Assembly (NCBI RefSeq): GCF_000802385.1
Contig: NZ_JTDN01000001.1
Location: 1,123,501-1,187,500 of the forward strand
Reading direction: 5' to 3'
DNA: 64,000 nt
Origin: Croceibacterium mercuriale
Lineage (GTDB): Bacteria > Pseudomonadota > Alphaproteobacteria > Sphingomonadales > Sphingomonadaceae
Translations under genes and position numbers: made by a program
The notes under the pieces: model-generated
Told to the model about the DNA's origin: nothing
What the model saw: only the letters and a program-made list of their open reading frames with translations
Databases searched by the model: none
Shown: positions 53,107 through 62,422 of the stretch, one piece after another
Position numbering within the stretch: the first letter of the stretch is position 1
Layout of the letters: each line of letters starts with the position of its first letter

Positions 53107-54091
53107 CGCCGTGCCGCTCGCTGGCTGCGTGAGGAAGGCGATGCTGTTCCTCTGCCTGCTGCTGCTGCTGAGCGGACAGGCCCTCGCGGCAGACGGGCTG
53201 GAGACCCTCTTCATGCAGGATCGCCGACTCGCCATGGTGGCCGAGCGACTGCTGGTCAGCAATGCGCCGTTCTGCCGCGCGCAGATGCCGCTGACCGGCA
53301 TGATCCTGCACAGCCGTGATCAGTATCAGGGTGACTGGGCCGCGCCGCTCTTTGCGGAAGGCACGCTGGCCGTCGCGCAGGTGCTGCCCGGCACGGCGGC
53401 CGAGATTGCCGGCTTGCAACCGGGTGATGGCGTCACGGCGATCGCCGGACTGCCACCCGTCAGCGCCGGCACGACCGTGCGGGAGGCGGCGCTGACGCTG
53501 CTTTCCCAGAGATGGCGTGCAGGTGACGCGCTCCGGCTGGAGATCATGCGCGATGGTACCCGGCGCAGCGTCGTGCTGCATCCCCCCGCCGGCTGCCATG
53601 CGGTCGTGGAGATCGGCACCGAAAGCGGCATGATGGCCCGTACGGATGGGCACATCGTGCATGTTCCCCTGCGACTGGCGCAGGCGGCGGACGACGCGGA
53701 AATTGCAGTGATCGTCGCTCACGAGCTTGCTCATGTGATCCTGCAGCATCGGTCCCGGCTGGAGGCGGCGGGTATTGAAAAGGGACTGCTGGGCGAACTT
53801 GGCCGTAACCGGCGCCTCATCCGCCAGGCGGAGGAGGAGGCGGACCGGCTGTCCGTCCACCTGCTGGCCAATGCCGGCTTCGAGCTGGCGTCGGCGCCGG
53901 CATTCTGGCGCGGCCCCTTGGGGCGGCGGATCGGCGGCGGGTTGCTGCGCCACCGGGCCTACCACGGGCCAGACGCGCGCGCCGCATTGCTGGAGGGCGA
54001 AATCGCCGACCATCTCGACCCCACCGCCGCGCTCCACACACCCGCGCACCTGCTGGTGCTGCGCGATCGGCCCATGGGCGGGGACGACTAG
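53099..54091 (+). CDS. Secreted PDZ - M48 metallopeptidase
   Basis: 330 residues from ATG 53099. Signal peptide (VRKAMLFLCLLLLLSGQALA), a PDZ domain (about 85-175, VAQVLPGTAAEIAGLQPGDGVTAIAG), then an M48 zinc site HELAH (VIVAHELAHVILQH) and the later EEEADRLS third-ligand Glu. Other possible starts are GTG 53129, which gives a cleaner signal peptide, and ATG 53141 with GAGG upstream. Likely periplasmic protein quality control. Shares CTAG with the convergent flavin reductase stop. Confidence 0.85.
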   Translation: MPSAVPLAGCVRKAMLFLCLLLLLSGQALAADGLETLFMQDRRLAMVAERLLVSNAPFCRAQMPLTGMILHSRDQYQGDWAAPLFAEGTLAVAQVLPGTAAEIAGLQPGDGVTAIAGLPPVSAGTTVREAALTLLSQRWRAGDALRLEIMRDGTRRSVVLHPPAGCHAVVEIGTESGMMARTDGHIVHVPLRLAQAADDAEIAVIVAHELAHVILQHRSRLEAAGIEKGLLGELGRNRRLIRQAEEEADRLSVHLLANAGFELASAPAFWRGPLGRRIGGGLLRHRAYHGPDARAALLEGEIADHLDPTAALHTPAHLLVLRDRPMGGDD

Positions 54092-54603
54092 ATGGTGCTG
54101 ACGGGCGCGCCGGATATGTCGATGTAGCTGCGATCGTAATAGGTCAGCGGGGCGCCGTTCTGCCGATGGCGAGCCGCAACCAGTTCCCCCACCACGATCG
54201 TGTGTGTGCCGAACCGATGGCAATCGACCCGCCGGCAGACCAGAGCCGATTGCCCGCCAAGCAGCACGGGCGCGCCATGGGTCTCCGCCCATTCGCCTAC
54301 CATGAAGCGATCCGCCCCACGCGCATGGGCAAATTGTTCGGCAACGTCACGGTTCTCAAGTCCCAGAACGTTGACCGCGAACAGCTCCGCCTGGGTCAGC
54401 GGGTGATGCAGCGATGCCGCCTGGTTGATGCAGACGAGGAGCGAAGGCGGATCGAAGCTCAGCGAGCTGACTGCCGTTGCCAGGATACCATGACGTTCTC
54501 CATCATGGAGGGTGGTGACGGCGTGGACCGTGGATGCCACGTGCCGCATCGCATCGCGAAAACTGTCCCGGATGGCTGCCTGATTCGTTTCGATGTCACT
54601 CAC
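54088..54603 (-). CDS. Flavin reductase family protein
   Basis: 171-residue FMN-binding split-barrel protein like the reductase components of two-component monooxygenases and HpaC. Motifs: MRHVASTVHAVTTLHDGERHGILATAVSSLSFDPPSLLVCI and the C-terminal GAPLTYYDRSYIDI. It reduces FMN/FAD with NAD(P)H in tested relatives; the partner oxygenase is not in the window. Diverges from the HTH-RibB gene across 101 bp that contain an operator-like palindrome. Confidence 0.9.
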   Translation of the reverse strand: MSDIETNQAAIRDSFRDAMRHVASTVHAVTTLHDGERHGILATAVSSLSFDPPSLLVCINQAASLHHPLTQAELFAVNVLGLENRDVAEQFAHARGADRFMVGEWAETHGAPVLLGGQSALVCRRVDCHRFGTHTIVVGELVAARHRQNGAPLTYYDRSYIDISGAPVSTI

Positions 54604-54644
54604 TGCATGGGGATGGCGATCCGGTGCAACGCTGGCAAGGCCCC

Positions 54645-54698
54645 ATGTGATGTCGATGTGATCTCGTCATTGACTATCACATCGCGATGTGACAGTCT
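54645..54698 (+). promoter_or_regulatory. Operator array and promoter of the HTH-RibB gene
   Basis: A perfect 16-bp palindrome TCACATCGCGATGTGA (54677-54692), extended by GACT/AGTC flanks, fills the spacer between TTGACT (-35, 54670-54675) and CAGTCT (a weak -10, 54693-54698). Two further half-sites ATGTGA lie upstream at 54645-54650 and 54656-54661. Starts of the three ATGTGA copies are 11 and 31 bp apart, about one and three helical turns. Predicted RNA start falls at or next to the ATG (54705), so the mRNA may be leaderless. No FMN riboswitch fits in this gap. Confidence 0.6.
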
Positions 54699-54704
54699 GC
54701 CTGC

Positions 54705-56012
54705 ATGTCTGATCTAACCATCAATCGTGTGCGTGAAATGATCGCCAGCGCGAACATGACCCGTGCCGGGCTTGCTCGCGCCGCCGGTCTGCATCCCAAC
54801 ACCTTGCGGGACTGCACCGAGCCGAGCTGGAACCCGACGGCCGAAACCTTGCGCAAACTCGACCAGTTCCTCGACGCCAACGCCACCGGCGCCCCGGTAC
54901 TGGTGGGGATCGAGGAGATCATCGACGAGGCGCGCAACGGCCGCATGTTCATCCTGGTGGATGACGAGGATCGCGAGAACGAGGGCGATATCATCGTGCC
55001 CGCGCAGATGGCCACACCCGATGCGATCAACTTCATGGTCACGCATGGCCGTGGCCTGGTGTGCCTGGCACTGTCTCCGGATCGCGTCGACGCGCTGCAG
55101 CTCGAGCCCATGAGCCGCAAGAACCGCAGCCGCATGGAAACCGCCTTCACCACCAGCATAGAAGCACGCGAGGGGATCACCACCGGCATCAGTGCGGCGG
55201 ATCGCGCGCGGACCGTGGCTGTCGCGATCGACTCCACGAAGGGCGCCGACGACGTGGTCAGCCCGGGGCACATCTTCCCGCTCAGCGCGCGCGAGGGCGG
55301 CGTGCTGGTGCGTGCGGGCCATACGGAGGCTTCGGTCGACATCTCGCGGCTTGCTGGCCTAAACCCCAGCGCGGTCATCTGCGAAGTGCTGAACGACGAT
55401 GGCACCATGGCCCGGCTGGAAGATCTGGTCGCCTTCGGCCGCAAGCACGGTTTGAAGATCGGCACGATCCGCGACCTGATCGCCTATCGCCGCAAGCACG
55501 ATCATCTCGTGGAACGCCGCAGCGAGGCAACCTTCACCAGCCGGTGGGGCGGCGAGTGGCAGGCCGTCAGCTTCTGGAACAAGGCCACCCGCGGCGAGAC
55601 GCTGGCGCTGGTCAAGGGCCGGATCGATCCGGCCAGGCCGACGCTGGTACGCATGCATTCCCTGTCTGTGTTCGACGACGTGTTCGCACAGGATTGCAAC
55701 CGTACCGGCATGCTCGAAGGCGCAATGCGCACCATTGCCGATGCCGGCAGCGGCGTGGTTGTGCTGCTCAGCAGCCCGCAGGACGATTTCGCCAGCCGCG
55801 CGATCCGGCATCTGGGTCGCGTTGCGGATGAAGCGGCCGCACCGGCGGTCGAACAACGCGATTACGGCGTCGGCGCACAGATCCTGACCGAACTGGGCGT
55901 AAGCGACATGATCCTGCTGACCAACAGCCGGCATTCGCTGGTGGGTCTGGAGGGTTACGGCCTGTCCATTGTCGGCGAACAGCCGATTGCCGCCCTGCAG
56001 GAGAATATCTGA
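54705..56012 (+). CDS. ribB: HTH - RibB - RibX fusion: 3,4-dihydroxy-2-butanone 4-phosphate synthase with N-terminal DNA-binding domain
   Basis: 435 residues in three parts. 1-60: Cro/C1-type helix-turn-helix ([19 protein letters not shown]). 68-265: DHBP synthase with the acidic metal loop [10 protein letters not shown] (86-95), [12 protein letters not shown] and AGHTEAS, so the step from ribulose 5-phosphate should be active. 270-428: GTP cyclohydrolase II-like domain, but the zinc Cys set (CxxGDxxxxxxCxC) is lost (reads [18 protein letters not shown]), as in the RibBX variant known from proteobacteria; cyclohydrolase activity must come from elsewhere. No Shine-Dalgarno before the ATG. Overlaps ribH by one base. 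Confidence 0.93.
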   Translation: MSDLTINRVREMIASANMTRAGLARAAGLHPNTLRDCTEPSWNPTAETLRKLDQFLDANATGAPVLVGIEEIIDEARNGRMFILVDDEDRENEGDIIVPAQMATPDAINFMVTHGRGLVCLALSPDRVDALQLEPMSRKNRSRMETAFTTSIEAREGITTGISAADRARTVAVAIDSTKGADDVVSPGHIFPLSAREGGVLVRAGHTEASVDISRLAGLNPSAVICEVLNDDGTMARLEDLVAFGRKHGLKIGTIRDLIAYRRKHDHLVERRSEATFTSRWGGEWQAVSFWNKATRGETLALVKGRIDPARPTLVRMHSLSVFDDVFAQDCNRTGMLEGAMRTIADAGSGVVVLLSSPQDDFASRAIRHLGRVADEAAAPAVEQRDYGVGAQILTELGVSDMILLTNSRHSLVGLEGYGLSIVGEQPIAALQENI

Positions 56013-56431
56013 TGGCCCGCTTCATGATCGTCGAAGCCCGCTTCTACGCACATCTGAATGACATGCTGATCGCCGGCGCGCGCGAGGCACTCGAGCAGGC
56101 GGGCCATGAGGTCGAGGTGCTGACCGTACCCGGCGCGCTGGAAGTGCCCGGCGCTATTGCCGCGGCAGCCGAAAGCGGCCGGTATGAAGGTTTCGTGGCC
56201 GTCGGCGTGGTGATCCGGGGCGAGACCTACCACTTCGAGATCGTCGCCGGCGAAAGCGCGCGCGCGATCATGGCGCTGACCATGGATGGAATTCCCATCG
56301 GCAACGGCATCCTCACCACGGAGAACGAGGCGCAGGCGATCGTCCGCGCTGATGCGGGCCAGGGCAACAAGGGCGCCGGAGCCGCTATCGCGGCGATGAC
56401 GCTGCTGGACATTCAGCAGCGCTTCGCCTGA
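56012..56431 (+). CDS. ribH: 6,7-dimethyl-8-ribityllumazine synthase
   Basis: 139-residue enzyme of riboflavin synthesis that condenses the RibB product with 5-amino-6-ribitylaminouracil. Motifs: [49 protein letters not shown] and [15 protein letters not shown]. Slightly shorter than the usual 150-160 residues, with a short N-terminus as in RibH2-type proteins of alphaproteobacteria; the VIRG and HFE residues are intact. Start overlaps the ribB stop (TGATGG). Confidence 0.95.
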   Translation: MARFMIVEARFYAHLNDMLIAGAREALEQAGHEVEVLTVPGALEVPGAIAAAAESGRYEGFVAVGVVIRGETYHFEIVAGESARAIMALTMDGIPIGNGILTTENEAQAIVRADAGQGNKGAGAAIAAMTLLDIQQRFA

Positions 56432-56473
56432 TTTCGGACGGGCACACTTGCGCCCGTCTGCCGTTGTCACGGC

Positions 56474-57400
56474 ATGAACAACCATCCCTGCCTTGCCGGC
56501 CCGCCATTGGTGCTGGGCGGCAACGTCTTCGGCTGGACCGCCGACGAGACGACCAGCTTCGCAGTGCTCGACCGGTTCTATGAATTGGGCGGTCGCATGA
56601 TCGACACGGCACAGGGTTATTCCGACTGGGTGCCGGGTCATCAAGGCGGAGAGAGTGAGGCAGTGATCGGCCGCTGGCTGGCCAGCAGCGGCGTGCGTGC
56701 CGAGATGCGCATCGGCACCAAGACCGGCATGCATGGCGAAAGCGGAGACTTGCGACCGGAACGGGTCGCCGCCGAACTGGCACGATCGCTGGAGCGGCTT
56801 CAAACCGACTATGTCGACCTGTATTACGCGCACCGGGACGAGACCGGCACCTCGCAGGAAGATGTCGCCGCCGGCTTCGATGCGCTGGTGGAAGCCGGTA
56901 CCGTGCGCGAACTGGGTGCCTCCAACTTCTCGCTGGCGCGGCTGACGGCCCTGAACGACTTGGCGCGCGAGATCGGCAGCCAGCCGTTCACCGTGCTGCA
57001 GAACGAGTACAATCTGGTTAGTCGCGAAGATTACGGTGCCGACCTGCAGGCGTATTGCGTGACGCACGGCATCATCATGCTGCCTTTCTACGGCCTGGCA
57101 GCCGGCTTTCTGACGGGCAAGTACCGCCGGCGCGAGGATCTGGCGGGGCAGGCGCGCGGCGGTGGCGTCGGCCCTTATCTCGAACGCGGGAAGCCCGTGC
57201 TGCAGGCGATGGATGCCGTTGCCGCGGAAACCGGCGCCAGCCTTGGCGCGATCGCGCTCGCCTGGCTGATGGCACAGCCCGGCATTGCCGCGCCGCTCGC
57301 CAGCGCGCGCACGCCGGAGCAGCTGAATGTGCAGTTCGAGGCGGCAAACCTGACGCTGGCGCCAGAGCAGCTGGCGCGGCTGACGGATGCCGGCCTGTGA
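56474..57400 (+). CDS. Aldo/keto reductase
   Basis: 308-residue NADPH-dependent (alpha/beta)8-barrel oxidoreductase. Active-site segments: GGRMIDTAQGYSDW (Asp and Tyr of the tetrad), RIGTKTG (Lys) and DLYYAHRDE (His). Cofactor-binding end LASARTPEQL. Closest in type to general AKRs of the YajO/Tas group; physiological carbonyl substrate unknown. Its stop overlaps the next gene's GTG by 4 nt. Confidence 0.9.
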   Translation: MNNHPCLAGPPLVLGGNVFGWTADETTSFAVLDRFYELGGRMIDTAQGYSDWVPGHQGGESEAVIGRWLASSGVRAEMRIGTKTGMHGESGDLRPERVAAELARSLERLQTDYVDLYYAHRDETGTSQEDVAAGFDALVEAGTVRELGASNFSLARLTALNDLAREIGSQPFTVLQNEYNLVSREDYGADLQAYCVTHGIIMLPFYGLAAGFLTGKYRRREDLAGQARGGGVGPYLERGKPVLQAMDAVAAETGASLGAIALAWLMAQPGIAAPLASARTPEQLNVQFEAANLTLAPEQLARLTDAGL

Positions 57401-57705
57401 ATGGCACTTTGGAATGGGTCGCGGCCGGCGGCACGATGCTGGCAGCCGGCCTTATCGCCGCCGATCTTGGCCGCCGGGTGACTGGCTGGGGCTTCGTGCT
57501 GTTCTGCGCCGTGGCGATCTGCTGGATCATCTCCGGACTGACCGGAGGGGCCCTGCCGATTGCCGCGATGAACAGCGTGCTGCTGACCATCAATGCCTGG
57601 GGTGTTTGGCAATATCTCCTGAACCCCAAGAACCGGCGCAAGCTGGAAAAGCTGGAGGAACTGCAATCCCGGGCCGAGCAGGAGGTCGCCCGGGAAGCTG
57701 CCTGA
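57397..57705 (+). CDS. Small membrane protein, function unknown
   Basis: 102 residues from GTG 57397 (GTGA overlap with the aldo/keto reductase stop). Three hydrophobic segments (VAAGGTMLAAGLIAADL, GFVLFCAVAICWIISGL and MNSVLLTINAWGVWQYLL) followed by a charged coiled-coil tail (KNRRKLEKLEELQSRAEQEV). No family recognised. Convergent with eno. Confidence 0.75.
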   Translation: MNGTLEWVAAGGTMLAAGLIAADLGRRVTGWGFVLFCAVAICWIISGLTGGALPIAAMNSVLLTINAWGVWQYLLNPKNRRKLEKLEELQSRAEQEVAREAA

Positions 57706-57748
57706 CGGAACCGGAACCGGCGGGCAGGCCCACCGGCGCCGGACCAGA

Positions 57749-59127
<1,379 letters not shown>

Positions 59128-59219
59128 GTCGCGTTCGATTTCGGAACCATGGCTGCTGCTGCATTGCACAGTCGAAGGAGGGCGCCCGTCGCGTCCGAAC
59201 GCTAAGAAGGGGATCATGC

Positions 59220-59780
59220 ATGGCCGATACTTTTGGAAACACGACCACGCCGGGTACGCAGCCGATCACGGACGTCACCCCGATCACGCCCGCTGCGACG
59301 ACTATCCCGGAAACGCCGGAACTAACCGCCAGCCACACGGCCGAGGCCAAAAGTCGCTTCACCGCCGCGCTCGACGAGGCGAAGGCTGGCGCTGCCGCAC
59401 TGGGCGAAGAGGCGAAGGAACGCGCCGCCGCCTACAAGAGCGAGGCAAGCGTCCGTGGCGAAACGTACAAGAGCGATGCGTCCGCAAAGGCGAGCGACCT
59501 TGCTTATGATGGCAAGGCCAAGGTCAGCGAGGCGCTGACCAGCGTCAGCCGCCTGATCAGCGACAATGCCGGCACGGTCGACGAGAAGCTGGGCGTCAAG
59601 TATGGCGACTACGTCCGCAATGCCTCGCGCAGCATCGAAAGCACAGCCGGGCGCCTTAACGAGAAGTCGCTGGAAGAATTGGGTGAGGATGCCAAGGCAT
59701 TCGTTCGCACCAGTCCTGCCACTGCCCTGAGCCTAGCGGCGGCGGCTGGCTACGTGTTTGCCCGCCTGCTGCGCAAGTAA
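59220..59780 (+). CDS. YqjD/ElaB-like helical protein with C-terminal membrane anchor
   Basis: 186 residues. Thr/Pro-rich disordered N-terminus, long amphipathic helices rich in Ala, Lys and Glu (EAKAGAAALGEEAKERAAAY and similar), and a C-terminal span SPATALSLAAAAGYVFARLL ending in RK. This plan is that of DUF883 proteins such as YqjD and ElaB, which in E. coli tether ribosomes to the membrane in stationary phase. Homology here is by architecture. First gene of the EcfG-type operon. Confidence 0.72.
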   Translation: MADTFGNTTTPGTQPITDVTPITPAATTIPETPELTASHTAEAKSRFTAALDEAKAGAAALGEEAKERAAAYKSEASVRGETYKSDASAKASDLAYDGKAKVSEALTSVSRLISDNAGTVDEKLGVKYGDYVRNASRSIESTAGRLNEKSLEELGEDAKAFVRTSPATALSLAAAAGYVFARLLRK

Positions 59781-59787
59781 GCGCATC

Positions 59788-60234
59788 ATGGCTCAACAGC
59801 CTGAGTCCATCGTCCCGCCGGTGCGGGACGATGGGTTGCCGCTCGCTACCAGCGACAGCATGACAGCAGGCGGCGATGCCGCCGACGACATGCCTGACCG
59901 TTCGCTGCTGGGTGACATCGAAGCCGCGTGGCAGGATGGCAAGACATACGTCGCGGCCGAACTGGCTTTCCAGAAGACACGGGCGCGGTTTTCCACTGCC
60001 AAGCTGAAGTCGGTGGTGATCTACGGCGTTGCGGCTGTATTTCTGGCTGTGCTGGCGTTGATCGGTCTGACGGTCGGGGCAATCCTCAGTCTCGCCACTT
60101 TGATCGGCCCACTCGCAGCCACGTTGATCGTGGTGGCGATGCTGCTGCTGGTGGCTTTTGTCCTGGTGAAGCGTGCCAGTAGCAACTGGTCGGCATTGAG
60201 CGGTGCCTTCTCGTCGGAGGAGACCCGGTCATGA
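59788..60234 (+). CDS. Phage-holin-family (DUF1469, YqjE-like) membrane protein
   Basis: 148 residues: polar N-terminus, amphipathic helix, and two adjacent membrane spans (VVIYGVAAVFLAVLALIGLT and LIGPLAATLIVVAMLLLVAF). DUF1469/holin-X type. Despite the family name there is no sign of phage; in E. coli the equivalent yqjE follows yqjD. Seven bp after the upstream gene and overlapping the next by 4 nt. Confidence 0.78.
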   Translation: MAQQPESIVPPVRDDGLPLATSDSMTAGGDAADDMPDRSLLGDIEAAWQDGKTYVAAELAFQKTRARFSTAKLKSVVIYGVAAVFLAVLALIGLTVGAILSLATLIGPLAATLIVVAMLLLVAFVLVKRASSNWSALSGAFSSEETRS

Positions 60235-60533
60235 CTGCAATCGACCTGAAACTCGCCGAAGATCGCGCCCTGCGCGATGCGGCCAAGCGGTTGCTGGATG
60301 CAGATATTGCATTCATCCGGGAAGATCTGGGCCAGCGAAGTGCCGGTGGCCGAGTGGCAGACCGCGCGGCTGACGCTGCACTCGACATCGCGGATGATGC
60401 CCTGAACTTTGCCCGCGAACATCGGACGGCGTTTGTTGCCGTGGCGGCGGTGATCGTGGCCTGGTTCGCGCGTCGGCCGATCTGCAAGGGTCTGAGCCAG
60501 CTGCGCGATACGGTCGAAGACACGTTCCGGTAG
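60231..60533 (+). CDS. Small single-span membrane protein (YqjK-like position)
   Basis: 100 residues: soluble helical part (AEDRALRDAAKRLLDADIAF), one membrane span (HRTAFVAVAAVIVAWFA) and a basic end. Size, topology and place after the YqjD- and YqjE-like genes match E. coli yqjK; sequence similarity is weak, so this is an analogy. Start overlaps the preceding stop (ATGA). Confidence 0.68.
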   Translation: MTAIDLKLAEDRALRDAAKRLLDADIAFIREDLGQRSAGGRVADRAADAALDIADDALNFAREHRTAFVAVAAVIVAWFARRPICKGLSQLRDTVEDTFR

Positions 60534-60593
60534 GAACACCCATGCACGGCCGTCCGTTGTCCGGATACAGCCGCATTGCAGAGGAAAAGACAG

Positions 60594-61097
60594 ATGAACG
60601 TGGTCAAGCACAACGAGATCAAGGACCAGATCGCGGCTGGTGAGGCACGCATGCGTGCCCGTGAGGAATCCACCCTGCTGGACCGCGCCGGAGAACGCGC
60701 GATCGAAGCCAAGGACGGGTTCACGCAATTTGCCAAGGATCACCCGATCGCCGTCGTTGCGGGCGGGCTGGCGCTCGGCGTCCTGATCAGCGGCCTGTTC
60801 CGCAACTCGCCGACCCGCAAGGCAGGACGTGTGGCTGCTGCCAAGACTTCGGGCGCAGCTGCGATCGGATCACAGCTGGCCGCCAGCTGGTTTGCACAGG
60901 CGCTTTCTGCCGCAGGCGAGGCGCGCCGGGCTGGTGCCGATCAGCTCAACGACTTGGGCGACGGCATCAGCGTCGCGGGTCGCAAGGCACGACGGGAAGC
61001 AGGGCACCTGACGCATGAGGCCGGCGCAAACGCCCGCGAATTTAAGCGCGATGCCTTGCGCCTGATCGATCGCGTGGTCGGCAGCCGCAAGCACTGA
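60594..61097 (+). CDS. Helical membrane-anchored protein, stress operon
   Basis: 167 residues. Basic helical N-terminus, one membrane span (HPIAVVAGGLALGVLISGLF), then an Ala/Arg/Glu-rich helical tail of about 100 residues. Resembles DUF883-type proteins in composition but with the span in the middle. AGGAAAAG precedes ATG 60594. Probably cotranscribed with the three genes before it. Confidence 0.68.
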   Translation: MNVVKHNEIKDQIAAGEARMRAREESTLLDRAGERAIEAKDGFTQFAKDHPIAVVAGGLALGVLISGLFRNSPTRKAGRVAAAKTSGAAAIGSQLAASWFAQALSAAGEARRAGADQLNDLGDGISVAGRKARREAGHLTHEAGANAREFKRDALRLIDRVVGSRKH

Positions 61098-61192
61098 CCG
61101 GAAGGCGGCGCGCCGCCTTTGTTGCACTTTGCGCCCTGCCCCGTAAGGAGCGGGGCGCATCCATTTTGAGATACCGAGAAAGGGTCTGACGC

Positions 61193-61420
61193 ATGAGCAA
61201 GCAATTGCTGCACCTGGTAATGGGCGGCCGAGTGAAGGACCCCTCTGCGCTGGAGTTCGTCGATCCCCACTCCGTTCACGTCGTCGGCGTCTTCCCCAGC
61301 TATGACGAGGCAGTCGAGGCGTGGCGCGGCAATGCGCAACGCACTGTGGACGATGCCGAAATGAAGTATGTCATCGTGCATCTGCACCGTCTGCTGGAAC
61401 CGGATCTGCCGGGCGCCTGA
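61193..61420 (+). CDS. DUF4170 domain-containing protein
   Basis: 75-residue soluble protein of the small alphaproteobacterial DUF4170 family (QLLHLVMGGRVKDP ... VHVVGVFPSYDEAVEAWRG ... AEMKYVIVHLHRLLEP). Function unknown; the fold may be a ferredoxin-like single domain. AAAGGG stands before the ATG. Whether the upstream EcfG operon reads into it cannot be told. Confidence 0.85.
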   Translation: MSKQLLHLVMGGRVKDPSALEFVDPHSVHVVGVFPSYDEAVEAWRGNAQRTVDDAEMKYVIVHLHRLLEPDLPGA

Positions 61421-61849
61421 AGCTGGCGGCGGCGACCGGATCTACGAAACATGGCGCCGCCACCTTTCAACATGCCACCTGTCTTTGCGGGAATGGCGCG
61501 AGCTACGCAGGGAAGCAGTCCCATGTCGGAGAAAGCGGCGCGAATATGTACCACCTGCGCCATGACACATCTCCCGACCTGAATCGAAACGACGCACACG
61601 GGGTGTTGGCCATCGACACTGTGACCGAGGTCCCACGGATCATCGTAGCAGGTCTGGTGCGAGATGCCGCATTGCTGCGGCTGCGGGTCGGGCGCGGGTT
61701 CACGCACTGCAATGCCCTAGTCGGCAACATCTAGCTGTCACACGGCCAAGTCGGCCGATGAAGCTTCTGGTCACAGCTACGGCATCGACGAGCCGGAAGA
61801 CACCCGGCTCGCCTTTCACCTCAAGCTGGACGAGTTCGTCTGACGCAGG
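61421..61849. other. 429-bp stretch with only a fragmentary frame
   Basis: No full gene seen. A plus-strand frame open from about 61722 to a TGA at 61841-61843 reads protein-like at its end (HSYGIDEPEDTRLAFHLKLD) but has no start codon, so it may be the tail of a decayed gene. A 62-codon frame at 61546-61734 lacks support. Confidence 0.5.
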
Positions 61850-62317
61850 TCAGATGAACTCGATCTTCTCCACCATGTAGAACCGGTCGCCGCTGGGCAC
61901 GGTCACTTCGACATCCTCACCCACCTGCTTGCCGATCAGCGCACGGCCCATCGGCGAGTCGTACGAGATGCGGCCCTGCTTGGCGTCTGCCTCGGTCTGG
62001 CCGACGATCTGATAGCGTTGCGGCTTGTCGTTATCGTCCAGCACGGTGACGGTCGCGCCGAAGATGATCCGGTTACCCGACAGGGTCGCCGGATCGATGA
62101 TCTGCGCCCGGCTGACGCGGTCCTCCAGATCGGCGATCTGCGCCTCTACCTGGCCCTGCCGTTCCTTGGCGGCATGATATTCGGCATTTTCGGACAGGTC
62201 GCCATGCGCTCGCGCCTCCTCGATCGCATCGACGATCAGCGGGCGTTCCTTCCGGAGGGCCTTGAGGTCGGCGGTGAGCTTTTCGTAGCCCTCTGCCAGC
62301 ATCGGCACTCTTTCCAT
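61850..62317 (-). CDS. greA: Transcription elongation factor GreA
   Basis: 155-residue factor that rescues backtracked RNA polymerase. N-terminal coiled coil with the acidic tip [20 protein letters not shown], then the globular FKBP-like domain ([22 protein letters not shown]). Length and motifs standard. Downstream of carB on the same strand, a common order. Confidence 0.96.
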   Translation of the reverse strand: MERVPMLAEGYEKLTADLKALRKERPLIVDAIEEARAHGDLSENAEYHAAKERQGQVEAQIADLEDRVSRAQIIDPATLSGNRIIFGATVTVLDDNDKPQRYQIVGQTEADAKQGRISYDSPMGRALIGKQVGEDVEVTVPSGDRFYMVEKIEFI

Positions 62318-62400
62318 AGACGTTCCCTGTCTTTCTGTCTCTTGGCTGCCCGCTGGGTCAGCGATCCGCTCCCGCCCGGTCGGGCGAATTGACGGCGTTA

Positions 62401-62416
62401 TGTTTTCCGGAAAACA
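62401..62416. repeat. Perfect 16-bp palindrome between carB and greA
   Basis: TGTTTTCCGGAAAACA, with no spacer, 7 bp past the carB stop and 84 bp before greA. A palindrome without a loop is a poor terminator; it looks more like a binding site for a dimeric protein in front of greA. Confidence 0.6.
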
Positions 62417-62422
62417 CGTGGT

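Noticed and set aside
54604-54704. FMN riboswitch before ribB
   Set aside because: The gap is only 101 bp and lacks the conserved RFN stems; it holds a palindrome and promoter elements instead.
59788-60234. Phage holin, hinting at a prophage
   Set aside because: The family name is historical; no integrase, capsid, terminase or lysin gene is nearby and the operon matches yqjDEK.
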